DNA of 64,000 nucleotides from Cerioporus squamosus. Its lineage: Eukaryota > Basidiomycota > Agaricomycetes > Polyporales > Polyporaceae. Shown piece by piece: positions 1-11,402 of this stretch; the stretch's first letter is position 1; every line of letters starts with the position of its first letter. A program made the position numbers and the translations under genes. The stretch is from positions 1 through 64,000 of the forward strand of contig JABYQS010000084.1 of NCBI GenBank assembly GCA_022592435.1, written 5' to 3'. The notes beneath the pieces are model-generated. The model searched no databases. It saw nothing but the letters and a program-made list of their open reading frames with translations, and was not told where the DNA came from.

Positions 1-2821
1 GTCCGCGCTGAGCGAAGGCCTGGGTCCATCGGAGTGCCGACAGGGTCGCAGTTGGAGAAGCCATACCGCTCGAGGATGTCGAGTGCATACTGCCGCTGTG
101 AGATGGAAAGGGAACACTTCGAGCGGTCACGCTCAATCTTGACTCCGAGGAGCCAGGACGTCGGGCCAAGGTCACGGAGCTTGAAGTGCGCACGCAGCTC
201 GTCCTTGACGCACTGAATAGCGTCCTTGGACTTTGCTGCAACGGTGATGTCATCAACAAAGACAGGGATGATGACACGCACTCCGTCTCGAAGGTAGACC
301 CAGACACTGTGCTCACAGACAAGTCGATCAAGCCAAGCTTTGTCAGGACCTCATGCGGCTTCTCGTGCCAGCAGCGGCCAGCCTGCTTGAGGCCGTAGAG
401 CGACTTGCGAAGTTGCCAGACCCACTAGGGGGTCTTCTCCTCGAAGCCCTCGGGCTGCTTCATGTAGACCTCCTCCTTGAGCTCGCCGTTGTCCACCGAC
501 TTGAGCTCGAGGTCCTCCAGCGCAGCAAGGGCAAGGATGGCTCGGATTGACGCCCACTTGGGAGTAGGGGCAAAGGTTTCGTTGTAGTCGAAACCAGGAC
601 GCTGGGAGAAGCCCTTGGCAACAAGGCGACCCTTGTACCGCTCGATCGAGCCATCTGCATTTCGCTTCACCCGGAAGACCCACCGAGAACCGATGGCCTT
701 GCGTCCGGGAGGCAGTTGAACGAGCTGGAACGTGCCATTCTCGATGAGGGACTGGATCTCATCCTGTGCAGCCTTGAGCCACCGCTCTCGCTTGTCTGGC
801 TCAAGCTTCATGACCTCCGAGATTGACCGAGGCTCACCGAAGTGCTCCTGGCTTGCCTTGAACGCATGCTCGACCGCAGACTCAGGGGCAACAGCCAGAG
901 TGTCGTCGTACGAGAGATAATCAACCTGCTCATCGGAGTAGACGTGCTCAATGCCGGCCATCATTGCCTCGAGCGAGCACTCAAAGACGTCCTCATGACC
1001 ATCTGCCAGGAGGTCGAGTTCATCGTCAGAGTCCGCAGGGGGAGGCGGAGAGGCTGGTGCATGGTGCGGAGGGATGTGGGCAGGCTCCGGCTCGACTGGC
1101 TCGTCGATCAGAGGGTCTGGAGAGGGAGAGTGGCGCTGCAGAGTCTGGTCTCGCTCTGAGGGCTCTGGCATCGAAGCAGGAGATGGCGAAGCAATCCTGA
1201 GCCGCTGAGGGACAAGATTCCGACGCTCGAGCTCCTGGTCATTGAGCGAGCCTTGGAAACGTGTCGAACATGCTGGGAGGTGCTTCCGAGCGAGTGCAGG
1301 ATACGGCTTGAAGCCGCCATGAGTGTTCGCTTCCTCGTGAGCTGATGGACGTCCAGCTGGGCGCGGTGCGGCTGGCGCAGGTGCAGGAGGCTGTGGGACG
1401 GACCGGGGCAGGTGCAGGAGGTGCAGGAGGGCTTGGAGCGGGTGATGACGGAGCAGGAGAGCCGTCGTGCGGAGCACCGGGCACAGGAGCGGGTGCAGGA
1501 GGCGCGGAGGTGCAGGATCATCCGAGTCCGCTCCCCCCTGATCATGCAGCTCTGGCGCATCCGAGATGTCATCGGGTGTGTTGTCCGCATCCTCAGGCGC
1601 TGCGTAGAGATGATGAACTTCTTCGCAGCAGGATCCCAGAACCGCCAGGCCTTCGTCCCCTCGGGGTAGCCCACGAAGATGCACTTCCTCGAGTGCGACT
1701 CGAGTGCCGTCCGGTCCTTCTTGCGCACCAGCACATAGGCCAGGCAGCTGAAAACACGGAAGTACGAGACATCCGGTTTGCGTCCATCTCCCTTCCATGC
1801 TGTGTAGGGAATGCCGCCGTTCAGCGCAGAAGTGGGCATGCGGTTGCGTGTGTGGACGAAGGTGGAGACGGCGTGGCCCCAGAACGAGGGAGGGAGCTTC
1901 GACTGCACAAGGAGAGCCGTGGCACCCTCAGAGGTCGTCCGGTTCGCGCGTTCAGCAACCCCGTTCTGGTGAGGCTCGTCTGGCTCCGTGTGCTGCCGCT
2001 GGATGCCGTGCTGAGCACAGAAGTCGATGTACTCTTTGCCCATGTACTCGCCACCCTTGTCGTCGTGCGTGGCCTTGATCCGGAGACCCAGGCAGTTCTC
2101 AGCATACGCCTTGTACGCTTTGAACGCAGCAAACGCGTCGCTCTTGCGCTTCAGGTACGCCATGACCCAGAAACGCGTTGCATCGCAGACGAACGTCATC
2201 CAGTACACGTATCCCTCCGGTGTAGCAACCGGCAGACGTCCCTTGAGGTTACTGTGGACCAGGGCGATGGGGACGAACTTCCGGGATGCAAAACGAGGGA
2301 TGGAGTGGCGATTGAGCTTGCCGGCAAGGCAGGGCTCGCAGACAGGGTCAGGCTTGCGCTTCGAGCGAACGACAAGGCCAATGACAAGCCCCTTCTTGAT
2401 CACCGAGCGCAGGTCGTCGAGATTGACGTGCGAGCAGCGCTGGTGCCACGGGGACTCGTCCTCCTCGCAGGTAGAGGACGCAGAGAGCGCATCCTTCGTC
2501 TGAGACACGGTGTGGCCAAGCAGGTAGCCGACGTTGTGCTCGTTCATGCAGGACGTCGTGTAGTACAACAGCAGGCGACGCAACACCTCCCCTCTCCGCA
2601 GGCTGAAACACCACAGACCCCAATCCAGCCGAGTAGACGATGTGCGAGTTGGCGAGGCGAATGGGGATGGTGTGCGGCGAGTAGGAGCGGAACCAGTGAC
2701 GGTGTGGGGTCATGTGTGCAGAAGCACCTGTGTCGGTGTTCCAGTTAGCTGCTGCCGGCGAAGAGAGCCATGAAGCGCGATCTGAGACGGATAGCAGCGC
2801 AGAAGCACAACCAGCACTCAC
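1..2821 (-). pseudogene. pol: Copia Pol (protease, integrase, start of RT), degenerate
   Basis: Protease: WNTDTGASAHMT at about 2720-2755, with the aspartic protease triad DTG. Integrase: GAG-pre region then the DDE core at 1700-2400, including HQNGVAERANRT with the catalytic Glu. The first catalytic Asp is Asn here (2248-2250, HSNLKG), whereas copy B keeps Asp (HTDLKG). Linker rich in Pro, then RT start (GSRWVFRVKRNADGSIERYKG) near 620-700. The reading frame ends at a TAG near 425-427 where copy B has a Glu codon. Protease and integrase frames do not join. None of this can make a working polyprotein. Confidence 0.9.
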
Positions 2822-2980
2822 AGTGGCCGCACCAGCGGACTCCTGGGCAGTGTCCTGGCCGTCGCCTGAGTCCTTGGACGCCTCCGACGCGGTCTCCTTG
2901 CGTTTGCCCTTGCCAGAGCGGAATTGCGAACGCTGCGTGGCCTTCTCCTTCGCTCGAGCACTGGCATCGCGCTTGGAGAA

Positions 2981-3672
2981 GCACTGGTCCTCGGAGTGGC
3001 CGGAGCGACCGCAGAATGTGCAGGGAGGGTAGAGGCGGCATGGGAGAGGACAGGGGCTGACGACGACGCACCAGGCTGGTTCTCGAGCGCGACAAACGTG
3101 TCCTGGAGCTTCTCGAGCGTGAGGGAGTCGTCCAGCAGCAGGGTCTGGCGCAGGGCGTTGTATTCGGCGGGGAGAGCACGAATGAGAGCCATGAGGACGA
3201 GTTCATCGTCCAGCTTCGCAAGATCAAAGTCTGCAGGACGGAGGGCCTTCATGTCGGACTTGAGCTGCGAGGCTCGCGTCGAGAGGGTGCTGAGGGACTC
3301 GTCCTCGGACTTGGACAGGGAGAGGAGGGCGTTGTAGGTGTTAAAACGCGTACCGGGACGTTTCTGCATGTGCACGGCCTCCAGCTTCTTCCACATCGCA
3401 CCAGGATCGTCTCGAATCGCCTCCAGATGCGTCTGTTGCTCCCTCTCCACGCAGTTCCATATCTCCCCCGCAGCCAGGTCCAACCGGCTGTCGAAATCAC
3501 GAAGTTCTCGACGCTCACCTGAGTCCAGAGGCTCTGTGAACTGCGGCCTTGACTCAGCACCCTTCACAATGCGCAGAGCACCAATGGTGCGAAGCCTGGC
3601 CTCCATATCGAGCCTCCATTGCTGGTAGTTGCGATTGGAGAGCTTGGGGAACGTCGCAGCGGCTGGCGCCAT
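2981..3672 (-). pseudogene. gag: Copia Gag (capsid-like, CCHC knuckle), frameshifted
   Basis: The probable start is the Met at 3672 (MAPAAATFPKLSNRNYQQW), which fits the N-terminus of copia Gag proteins of the UBN2/DUF4219 group. An upstream in-frame Met at 3864 would add 64 residues that do not look like Gag. The capsid-like part runs to about 3060. The CCHC zinc knuckle (C-X2-C-X4-H-X4-C, reading CTFCGRSGHSEDQC) lies at 2981-3022 but in another frame. The Gag frame there reads non-knuckle sequence, so an indel just upstream has broken the protein. The knuckle frame runs on into the protease. Confidence 0.85.
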
Positions 3673-3879
3673 GAGGGTGGGGGTGTGACGTGGCAAGGGG
3701 GCGACGGCGAAAAGATGGGGCGATTTGGAGCAGGGATGGGCGAGAAATCGACGAAAGATGGAGCAGGGGGTCCCAGAGCGAAAATGCGACAAGCAGAGCA
3801 CAGAGGCAGGGAGGGGGCACGAGTGGGCGACTGTAGAGCGATGGACTGTGGCGGGTATGGACATCTTGAGGCAGTCAGA

Positions 3880-3896
3880 GCGCAGGGCTCATAACC
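3880..3896 (-). other. Primer-binding site matching the anticodon arm of initiator Met tRNA
   Basis: Directly against the LTR edge the plus strand reads GCGCAGGGCTCATAACC. This is the sense sequence of the eukaryotic initiator tRNA-Met anticodon arm up to about position 39, as I recall the yeast tRNA. On the element's own strand it is therefore complementary to the 3' end of a tRNA half cut in the anticodon loop. Drosophila copia is known to use this priming mode, rather than the tRNA 3'-CCA end. There is no spacer between LTR and site. Confidence 0.75.
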
Positions 3897-4318
3897 TGTT
3901 AGCTGCAGTGCGCCTCAGAGCGATCACAATGGCCTATGTCGAGCTCTGTGAAGTCTGATACATTGACAAAAGCATATCTACACACCTATGTCGAGCTCTG
4001 TGAAGTCTGGGGACTCCAGAGCTCGACGAGCGCGCTGTCTACGGTGCGGGTTACATAAGCTATACAGTACCAGCAGCCACAGCGCCCAGGAAATCAACAA
4101 AAGCGAAAAGTAAAAAAGCAGTGAAGACCAAGAGGTCGAGTGTTCAATCCCGGGAGTGTGCAAAGAATAAAATATGAAGAAGCGCCAATATCTCGAAGAG
4201 GAATGAAGGCGTCAAGTAGTCGTGTGGAGCGCCAATAGAGCGCACTGCAATAGTCCCCTGGTGCAAGTACGGACTTGACGCGGGCACAGGAACCGGAGAT
4301 AGAGCTCCGAGTTCAACA
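3897..4318 (-). repeat. 5' LTR of copia copy A
   Basis: A 422-base LTR bounded by TG and CA. In plus-strand coordinates it opens TGTTAGCTGCAG and closes GAGTTCAACA. It contains a 23-base motif (TATGTCGAGCTCTGTGAAGT plus CTG) twice, about 29 bases apart (near 3933 and 3988). The same LTR recurs as a 371-base form at 31624-31994, as a 34-base end at 30929-30962, and inverted as a solo LTR of 422 bases at 36806-37227. The target duplication of copy A cannot be checked because its other end is outside the window. Confidence 0.92.
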
Positions 4319-4850
4319 GTCCTTTCGCACATTCTTGGTACAATTTGCAAGATCTTGCTTTGTGCCCATGAGATAGATGTCATTCTTGTTCACGTGGCAG
4401 TCGGGACATGGACACTTGGCGAGGTACTTGATGCAAGCAATGAGACACCTGAGATATGCGCGCAATCAGTGACTAGTAGTGGTATGAAGACAAGACAAAC
4501 TTCTCTGGATAGTCAGCTGAGTACGTGAATATGCGAGGGAAGAGGCATCCAAGTATGCCATCGCCGCACTTGATGACAAACCCATGTTGCCTCGATCATG
4601 GCATCCGAATTGTAGAGCTCAGAGTAGAGGCGCTCCTGGGACTCTGGAACATCCTTGGCAGGGTCAGGAATGGGGGAGGAAGATGGAGGTGGATGGGGCA
4701 TCTTGTGGCACCGGTAGAACTTCCAAGAGAGCCAGTGGGCCTTTCTCGCATCAGCAGCTTGGGCGGCAGCTTTGCACTACGTGCATCGGCGGAAAGACCT
4801 GTCGGCGAATTGGCCGTGAAAGTCTAGGCAGGGCTAAAGTTTCACGCCAA
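4319..4850 (-). pseudogene. Plavaka-type DNA transposase fragment, left copy
   Basis: Minus-strand translation gives pieces familiar from Plavaka-group transposases of agaricomycetes. These are ERLYSELYNSDAMIEA (near 4600-4650), then FPRIFTYSADYPEKF (4510-4560), then KYLAKCPCPDCHVNKNDIYL (near 4375-4435) with a CxC-x2-C cluster. The stretch normally found between the first two motifs is missing, and stops separate the pieces, so this is a relic with an internal deletion. Copia copy A sits directly against its downstream part at 4318/4319. Part of its upstream end (4770-4846) recurs inverted at 30807-30884. Family assignment rests on motif memory. Confidence 0.65.
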
Positions 4851-4901
4851 TAAAACAACTCTTTCGCGTCGCTGAATGGGTTACATATCACATCAATTGC
4901 A

Positions 4902-5286
4902 CATGTATTTCACTGACAGCGTAAGGAAGACTTTCGCTGCCGCAATAACGGTACAGTAAAGGCTGAAGAAAGTATTCCTTTCTCTCGCATTTCATGTGGC
5001 ACGATTGCGATGACAAAGGCATCCTTTGAGAAGCCTATCACTCCTTGCAAAAGGTAACCTTTTCCATACAAATCCAAGACATGTATTTTTATCCGAACAC
5101 AGCACAAATCTTCGGCAAAGAAAAGTCCAAAAAAGGATAGCATATGCCACTCAGGAAGGGAGCGTGAAAGTTAACCTTTCTCGTCGCTTTTCTCCTCAGT
5201 GGTGCAGCAGTGTAAGTTGACCTTGCCGACCCCTTTCTCACGCGTATTTTGACTGAATGAAAGGATACCTTTCCTTACTATTGTAA
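4902..5286 (+). repeat. R1 direct repeat, left copy (385 bp)
   Basis: Matches 30366-30750 base for base over 385 positions with only about eight substitutions and no length change. Both copies have the same orientation. The interior is AT-richer and shows related short motifs such as AAAGGTTAACTTTC-like and AAGGAAAGGTAT. A 77-codon minus-strand ORF exists in both copies but shows no protein-like features. It could be a small non-autonomous element. No clear target duplication was seen at the edges. Confidence 0.85.
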
Positions 5287-5339
5287 CTTAGACCTTCACA
5301 AGCAAAAACAACACCATAATTGGCATGGTTTTCTGCGCA

Positions 5340-6140
5340 CAAGTGCGCCCTTCCGTGCCCCCATGAGCTCTAGGGGGCGCTCATGTGCTCAAGTGGACCC
5401 TGGAGTGCAAGGCGGTGCGCTGCACTGTGCAACAGCGCAAGTATGCGCACCGAGGCGCTTGCTTTGCGCGGTTGCAGTGCACTTGTGGTGCAGATGGCCC
5501 GAGTCAGGGAGGGGGTGCGCATGAATAGTGAACACTTCCCTCGCGCTGTATGGTGCGGCGCAAGTTGTTCATGGGGACGTGTGTACACATGTGCACACCT
5601 CCCGCGTGAGCACGACGAATGTACGAGGCAGTCGCGGGAGATGTGTGGGGCGGGTGCGGACGTAGTTGTGCGCACCCACATGCACTTGGAGCAGTGAGTG
5701 AGCTCTGCATGCGCACCTTGTGCTCCTGCGGAATGCACGCCGGGTTTTGTGTCGCCCAGAGCTCCCGGACACGGCCATGGCACAGCTGCGCGACGTACAC
5801 GCTAGTCTGGTCAGCGCACGCCGATCTGACTGGCGCGTACGTCGCGCCGAGACACCACCAGTGCCGTGTGCAAGTCTCCAGGACGGACCGGCGGGACGTG
5901 CGCATCCGCCACTCTCGTGCATGAGTGTGCAACGCTGCGTTGCTGCGCTCAGGATGCGCCCGCCGGTTGCGCCCGCACGGGATGTGCGCGGCCTCGGCGC
6001 AACGTACCCGCCAGTCTGGTCGGCGCACGTCGACCTGACTTGCGCGTACGTCGCGCCTGTGTATCTGCGCACTCTTGAGCATGAGTGTCGTCACTGCACT
6101 CAGGATGCGCCCGCCGGTTGCGCCCACACGGGATGTTCGC
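5340..6140 (+). repeat. R2 GC-rich palindrome array, left copy
   Basis: GC-rich sequence dominated by tgcgca, gcgcc and cgtacg motifs. Two 60-base imperfect palindromes lie at 5788-5847 and 5997-6056, each with outer arms GCGCGACGTAC / GTACGTCGCGC (one mismatch in the second). They are linked by a segment ending in CTCAGGATGCGCCC. The same palindromes and linkers recur at 29378-29735 in permuted order, and a further shared segment is 5543-5615 with 29379-29455. Long ORFs crossing the region are composition artefacts. From 6141 to 6377 I see no gene. Confidence 0.8.
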
Positions 6141-6377
6141 GGCGGTTGTTACCCATCGTGAAGTGCAAGCCCCACAAGATGCTTACGCAGTGCAGGTACA
6201 CGAAGGCTCACCGCCCAATTGACAAGGTTACGGGACTCACCGCTCACGCGCACGTCCCAATGCCAACTGCCGCCCGTTCATGGAGTGCGTAGCATCCCCA
6301 ACCTTCGTCATTCTGCCCTAGCGAATAGACCTTACAGTAACAAGTATGCGCCAATTCAATCTTGCTCCCTTGCATCC

Positions 6378-7139
6378 CTACGCGGAGTCGTACTCGGCGA
6401 GTGTCTCGTCCTCCCCATCCTCGGAACTGGCCTGGGTATCGGGACTGCCTGACCTGTCTGACTGACCGTCCTCCGAGTCGACGAGGTTGTCGAAGTAGTC
6501 TTGACCCAAGTACTGCCTGCAGTACTTCGTAAAGTTGGAAGGCGTGTTGAAGGCAATCTCATGAACACGGGTGCTGATGAGATTAGCCCTCTCCGAGACG
6601 ACGTCGAAGGCCGCGAAGAGCTCTCGAGTGAACTTGGTGAAATCGTGCGCTTCGCCGAAGCGCACGTAAGTCCAGGACTTCACCGTGTAAGGGTGAGTAG
6701 TCCACAGCGACCAACGGACTTCGCGACGTTTCTGCCATGTAGCGTGAGTATATGTTATTCAAAGCCGACTAGTTCACTCACGATGTCGGGGAATATATCC
6801 ATCCTGGTGGTCATGTTGCACAGATCCACCGTGGCGGAGTACTGACTTCCGGTCACCAACATGATGACTGAAGCCTCGTCCAGTCAGTTGCGTTGCAGCC
6901 AATCTCACAGCATACGCACATTTGCCCGCAATGACTTCTGCAAGCATAACCCCGCCTCTCTTCCAGCTGGCCTCGGGGTGGTGGTCGTCGGTCAGCGCAT
7001 ACTGGACATGTTCCACGGCCGCATACTTGATGATAGGACTGCGGAGGGTGGCGTGGTTATGTCGGCATGATAGAAGGGCTGTTGATGGCCGTAGTACTCA
7101 CTATTGCGGCTCAGGATGAGCGTGCTCTGTGGCACTCAT
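6378..7139 (-). CDS. Small acidic-tailed protein of unknown function next to the Tnp2 transposase
   Basis: Four exons splice cleanly: 7139-7102, 7038-6920, 6867-6782 and 6731-6378, giving 198 residues. The start Met begins MSATEHAHPEPQYP. The centre reads EHVQYALTDDHHPEASWKRG, then VTGSQYSATVDLCNMTTRMD and KSWTYVRFGEAHDFTKFTRE. The tail is Ser/Asp/Glu-rich (EDGQSDRSGSPD, EDGEDE). No signal peptide or membrane segment. It lies 147 bases downstream of the transposase stop on the same strand, so it may be a companion ORF of that transposon. I do not recognise the family, and accessory or DNA-binding roles would be guesses. Confidence 0.7.
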
Positions 7140-7286
7140 GATGGGAAGGAGGGAAAGAGAGAAGGAAGACAGAGGAAGAGCTCTCAGTTGTAGAACGTAA
7201 TATATACAAGAGAATGCAAAGCACGATGTCGACCCCGACGAACAACGTAGACAAAGGAACAATACGCCACCCCAAGCGGTCTGGAC

Positions 7287-10200
7287 TCACGACTGCGTAA
7301 GGCGCATTTGGGTCAGTGTCGCAGCTTCGAGTGATGAAGAAGGAGGACGAACCCGGTCAAGATTGCGAACAACAATGCACTCTTGCGCGATGTCCTCGGG
7401 ACTGTAGACATATGAGGCGAAGTGCGATACAACGTCGGCCATGCTCACGACGCGAGGAGTGTGCTCGAAACGGTTGTAGTAGAGGCGAGTGTTTATGTCA
7501 GGCCATCTGCGGTAGGGATCTCGAGCAGCGTCATTATCCGTGAGCGGTTGGTAGGTGTTGATGAGTAGGAATGGCTCGACAAACTGTACGCCGTCCTTCT
7601 TCCGCGCATGCAGGAAGATCTTCGAGATCTGGCCAGCGCGTAAACCATCCTCGGGAGAACCATCTTGTGCGCGGAACATCACGAAAGAATTTCGTAAACC
7701 CTTGTCGGCGGTGGCGAAGTCGACCTTTTCGCGCGTGACACGGGGAACCTCCTGGCCGTTGGGGTTGAGCGTGGCATGGGCTCGGGTGCTTGCATGCGCA
7801 GCGTACGCAGAGAGGAACTGGGCACCCCCAGACGCGTTCAGCACCCGTAGTATGCCTTCGTAAACGAACTCGGGCAAGCGGGACTCCTTCTCGATGTCGT
7901 ACTTGTGCTCCGGGGCGCCATTGTCGCGATTGCCGAAGTGCAGGGCATCAACCATGCGAGTTCCCCGTACGACGTCCCCGAAAGCGTTCTGGAAACTATC
8001 GAGCATCTCAATGAACGCCGGATCGTCAGGCCACTGCATCGTAGCCATCAGCCGGCGTACATTGGCACCGATGTAGAAGTATCGCAGGAAAGTAATGGGC
8101 ATGTCAGCTGCGGAAAAGTCAGTTGAGTGCGAGGCCGAGGTACTTTTCAGGAGGTACGCTCCGTACCTGGCTTGTTGTTCGTGTTGAGGTTTGCAATGAG
8201 GCCATTGTATCTCTCGAAGGGGAACGCCCACCAACCGTGAACCGGCCCGAAGAGCAACAGACAAGAGTAGAGGTGCAAGGAGAGATGGTGATTGGGGACG
8301 AACTGATGGTCGAAAATGTCCTGCAACCCGCAAAGCAAGATCAACGGCCGCTATCAGATGGAGGAAGTTGTCCAAGAGCTCCTTCTCCTCCTTGGTAGCG
8401 CCTGACGACGTCCAGAGACGAACGAGCGTGATGACCATGTTGACGGTGCACACCGTCCGCCACTGGTCAGCCTTGAGTTTGCCATGCTTCGCACTACCGA
8501 AGTTGGATGGCGGGCGTTCGAGCCAAGAGGGGAGCACGGTTGAGGCGATGTCTTTGCGGATCAGCTGGAGCACCTCGTACGACAGGACACGAAACTTAGA
8601 GATGTCTTGAGGGCCGTCTGCAACGAGGTGGAATTCAGCCGTGTCGTAATCGAGAACCTGTGGTCGACGGATGGTGTCGAAGTCGACCGACGGAGCCTGA
8701 CCAATCGTGAGTGGTGCTGCCGGTGCACTGTTTGGCCATACAGTACTTACCCACTCAATCAAACTCTTGATGTATGATGCTTTCCTCTGGTCTCCGCCGG
8801 ATGGCGGGACATTGTTGAGCCTTGCGATTGTCACGATGTAGCCCTTGCGCAACTTATCCAGAGCCGAAGCCGAGCCTTTGCGCAGGGCCATCACCTTGTC
8901 GATGTTCTTCGTCTGCTCTTCGGGCGTGTGTGCTCGAATTTTGGGACCAGCGGGCTTGTCCTTGATATCAATACCCCAGACTTCCATGCAATGATGCCGC
9001 AGCTCGCCTAAGAAGAGGTTGTGCATAGTGTCGAGGACAGAGAACCTGGTCGGGTCCCAGTAGGGTAGACATAGAAGCTCGGACCAGCGCAGTCCGTGCT
9101 TCTTGAACTCTTTGTCTCGAGCGGCCTTGTCGGCGTCCTTCCACTGTTGGGCGAGTTCGATATGCTTCTCCCAGGACCTCGGCTCGGGCCAGGACTCACG
9201 ATCGAGATTGCGGATGTCCTTCTTTCGAAGAGGGCAGAACGAACAGAAGTGGTCTGAACCGTGACCCGCAAAGCCGGCAGTCTTGCGCAGCGCTGGAAGG
9301 TCGCACACGAGTGGGATCATCGCAACGCGCACTAAGCGTCCCATCCAGCGAAGAGCAGTACGAGTGAGATACAATCCGCATGACCACAGCCTCAACAGCT
9401 CGTCAACGAGAGGACAGAGGAGGTTGTTGAGTTGTTCGAGGCTAGGTTCTCTCGGACCGGGGATGATGCCTGCGAGGTAAATGTTCTCCGGTGCGTACCT
9501 GACCTGGATAGGTAGGTTAAGGCACGCCATGTAGATCGCGCCTATCAAGTGCGATTTGCCCGCCTTCTTGTTCCCATAGGGGTTGAACCAATCAATGAAA
9601 AGACTGAACACGAGGTGGAAGGAGCCGTGCTTCTGAACGGAGAATAACGTCTTGCCATCAGGACCGCGGAATTGGCAAATGGCGGGAGCGTCCATGATGT
9701 CTGCCATAGACTCTGAAGATGACGTCCGCTCCCAGCTGCTCTCCAGCAGCTTTTCGATCTCCGGCCTCGACAGGAACACTTTCAGCCATGAAGCGAGCAT
9801 TTGGTATGGGAAGACGCAGATTGGCTTGTAGATAATGCGGGGCGGATCGCGCTTGCACTTGGGAGGCTGCTTCTCCTCGACGACTAGCTTAGCGCCACAT
9901 TCCACGCCGTCGGCATCGGTACTAGTGCAATGATGCGGGTAAGGGTCATCCACCCTAAGAGGGTCTGGATCGGGGGAGTATATCGCAAAACACGACGGGC
10001 AACACGCATACCGGACGATATCCGGGTCGAGGTGGAGTAACCGCATGACAGTCCTGACATCGCGCGGGATGCACCGGAGGAGGAGTCGTTGCGCCGTGTC
10101 TACGGTTCCCGAGGGTGCATTGCACCAGAGGAACGCGCCGAAAAGCATAGCCTTGATCCCAGAGAGAAGGAAAGTCGCTCGGGGAAGAGATACCGCGGCA

Positions 10201-11206
10201 AGGGTGTGCATCACTACTGTGATGACGAGTGCAAGTGTCACGAACGGCTCCATTGCGGTCCGGTACGAAAACATGCTTTCTGAGAAGTACATGAGTCTAA
10301 GACCAGATGTAGCATGTCGAGCTACGTACCCGTGCTCAAGATATCCGGACCATCGGAAGGCGCGTTTGCGTAAAGCTTCCGTATCTGATCCCTCCAGGCA
10401 TGCAGCTCTACCCTGACTGCCTGCTCGGTAAACTTCTCGATGTCTTCCAGCAACTTCTCGCGACGGCGATCTGCATCGAACTCTCCAATAGGGAGTAGGG
10501 CTGTCACCCGTTGATACAATGAGGGGAGATCTTTGGACCGGTAGTCGACGAATTGGGAAGTGGGACCGTGGTTTGTGTCGAGCTCAGAAGGAGGATCGAA
10601 CGGTTTGTGAGGAGGTGAAGAAAATCTCAGTATGGGATGCCGGAACTGCGCTTCCTTCTTGGCAAGAGTGGACTGTATCTCCAAAAGTTCCCTGAATCGT
10701 CGCTGAATAGATGAAGGTTAGCGGCCGCGCATGGATGAGCTCGATGATGAGCACGTAAGTAAGGCAATGCTGACCTGTGGATTGACCGTCGGCGATTCTG
10801 CGGGCTCGGGCTCATGCTCAGCTACAGCTTCTACGCTGATACCTTCAACGGAATCTCCTCGCTCCTCATCATCCTGACTGGGATCAGCATACATCGCAAG
10901 ATCGGATCGGCGACGACGTACCTCAGGAGTGTCCGCGATTTCCTCGTCACGCGGACGGACAGCAACTGACTCTTCAAACTTGTAATCCGGATCCGAAACC
11001 GTGGCGAGTAACACGGTTGCTTCAGCAGACAGCGTGAGGTTTCGGGGAGTGGCGTCCCTGGCCTGGGCGAGGAGTCGCTCTCTGTTCTGGTGGCGTTGGA
11101 CCCTCTCCGGAGATAGCAATCGACCTTGCTGTTCAGACCCGCGGTCGTCAGTGTACGTCCATAGTTTGCACTCGCTGCATGTGCACGGTCTTTGGTGAGA
11201 GGGCAT
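7287..11206 (-). CDS. Tnp2-type (CACTA-like, fungal) transposase, probably frameshifted
   Basis: Exon 1 is 11206-10775 and begins MPSHQRPCTCSECKLWTY, an N-terminal Cys cluster usual in fungal Tnp2 proteins. Exon 2 is 10702-10330. Exon 3 starts at 10279. The core has a hydrophobic stretch and a Cys-rich finger (CCPSCFAIY), then FIDWFNPYGNKKAGKS, AGIIPGPREPSLEQLN, PLVCDLPALRKTAGFAGH and LPYWDPTRFSVLDTMHNLFL, matching the Tnp2 transposase domain in order. Likely in-frame introns occur, for example near 8700-8750. Around 8345-8375 the frame jumps by one, from LHLIAAVDLAL to QDIFDHQFVPNHHLSLHL, with no possible intron and roughly 20 expected residues missing. An intron at 8159-8108 then restores MPITFLRYFYIGANVRR. 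I read this as a damaged but recent transposase. Confidence 0.82.
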
Positions 11207-11402
11207 ACAGGCACCAGGGTGCGGACGGTTGGTCAGAAACAGTGGCGGGCGCTTGCCACAGATCGCGCGCGATAGCGCGCTGGAGTCGCGCTGGAGAGAT
11301 GATCCCGAGCGCCCAAGCGTAGTCACGGAGTAAGGGAGTGGCGAAGGAGGATTCATTGGTCAACAACGAAGGGATACTAGCTTATAATCGAGAAATAACG
11401 TA

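Larger units (their letters stand above)
1..4318 (-). mobile_element. Ty1/copia LTR retrotransposon, copy A (truncated by window start)
   Basis: Reading right to left the order is LTR, primer-binding site, gag, protease, integrase, reverse transcriptase. Integrase before RT is the Ty1/copia order. The window begins inside the RT region, so the rest of pol and the 3' LTR lie outside. The copy is dead. Frame changes lie between gag and protease (near 3025-3060), between protease and integrase (near 2585) and after integrase (near 1600-1800). A stop codon interrupts RT at about 427, and a 1-base deletion near 12 is evident against copy B (32720). Copy B at 31624-35130 is nearly identical over the shared part, so both derive from a recent family. 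Base 4319 onward is Plavaka-transposase sequence, so this element appears to have inserted into that older transposon. Confidence 0.93.

Noticed and set aside
1345..2748. 467-codon plus-strand open frame across the copia element
   Set aside because: Exact antisense of integrase and linker coding sequence. Its translation is Arg/Ala/Gly/Leu-rich shadow sequence with no domain.
4910..5143. 77-codon ORF found in both R1 copies
   Set aside because: Its presence in both copies follows from the 98 percent identity of the repeat. No start context, domain or splice evidence supports a protein.
5504..6292. Several 100-200 codon ORFs on both strands across R2
   Set aside because: GC-rich palindromic DNA gives open frames in most phases. 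The translations are Arg/Ala/Cys/His-rich and change between copies.
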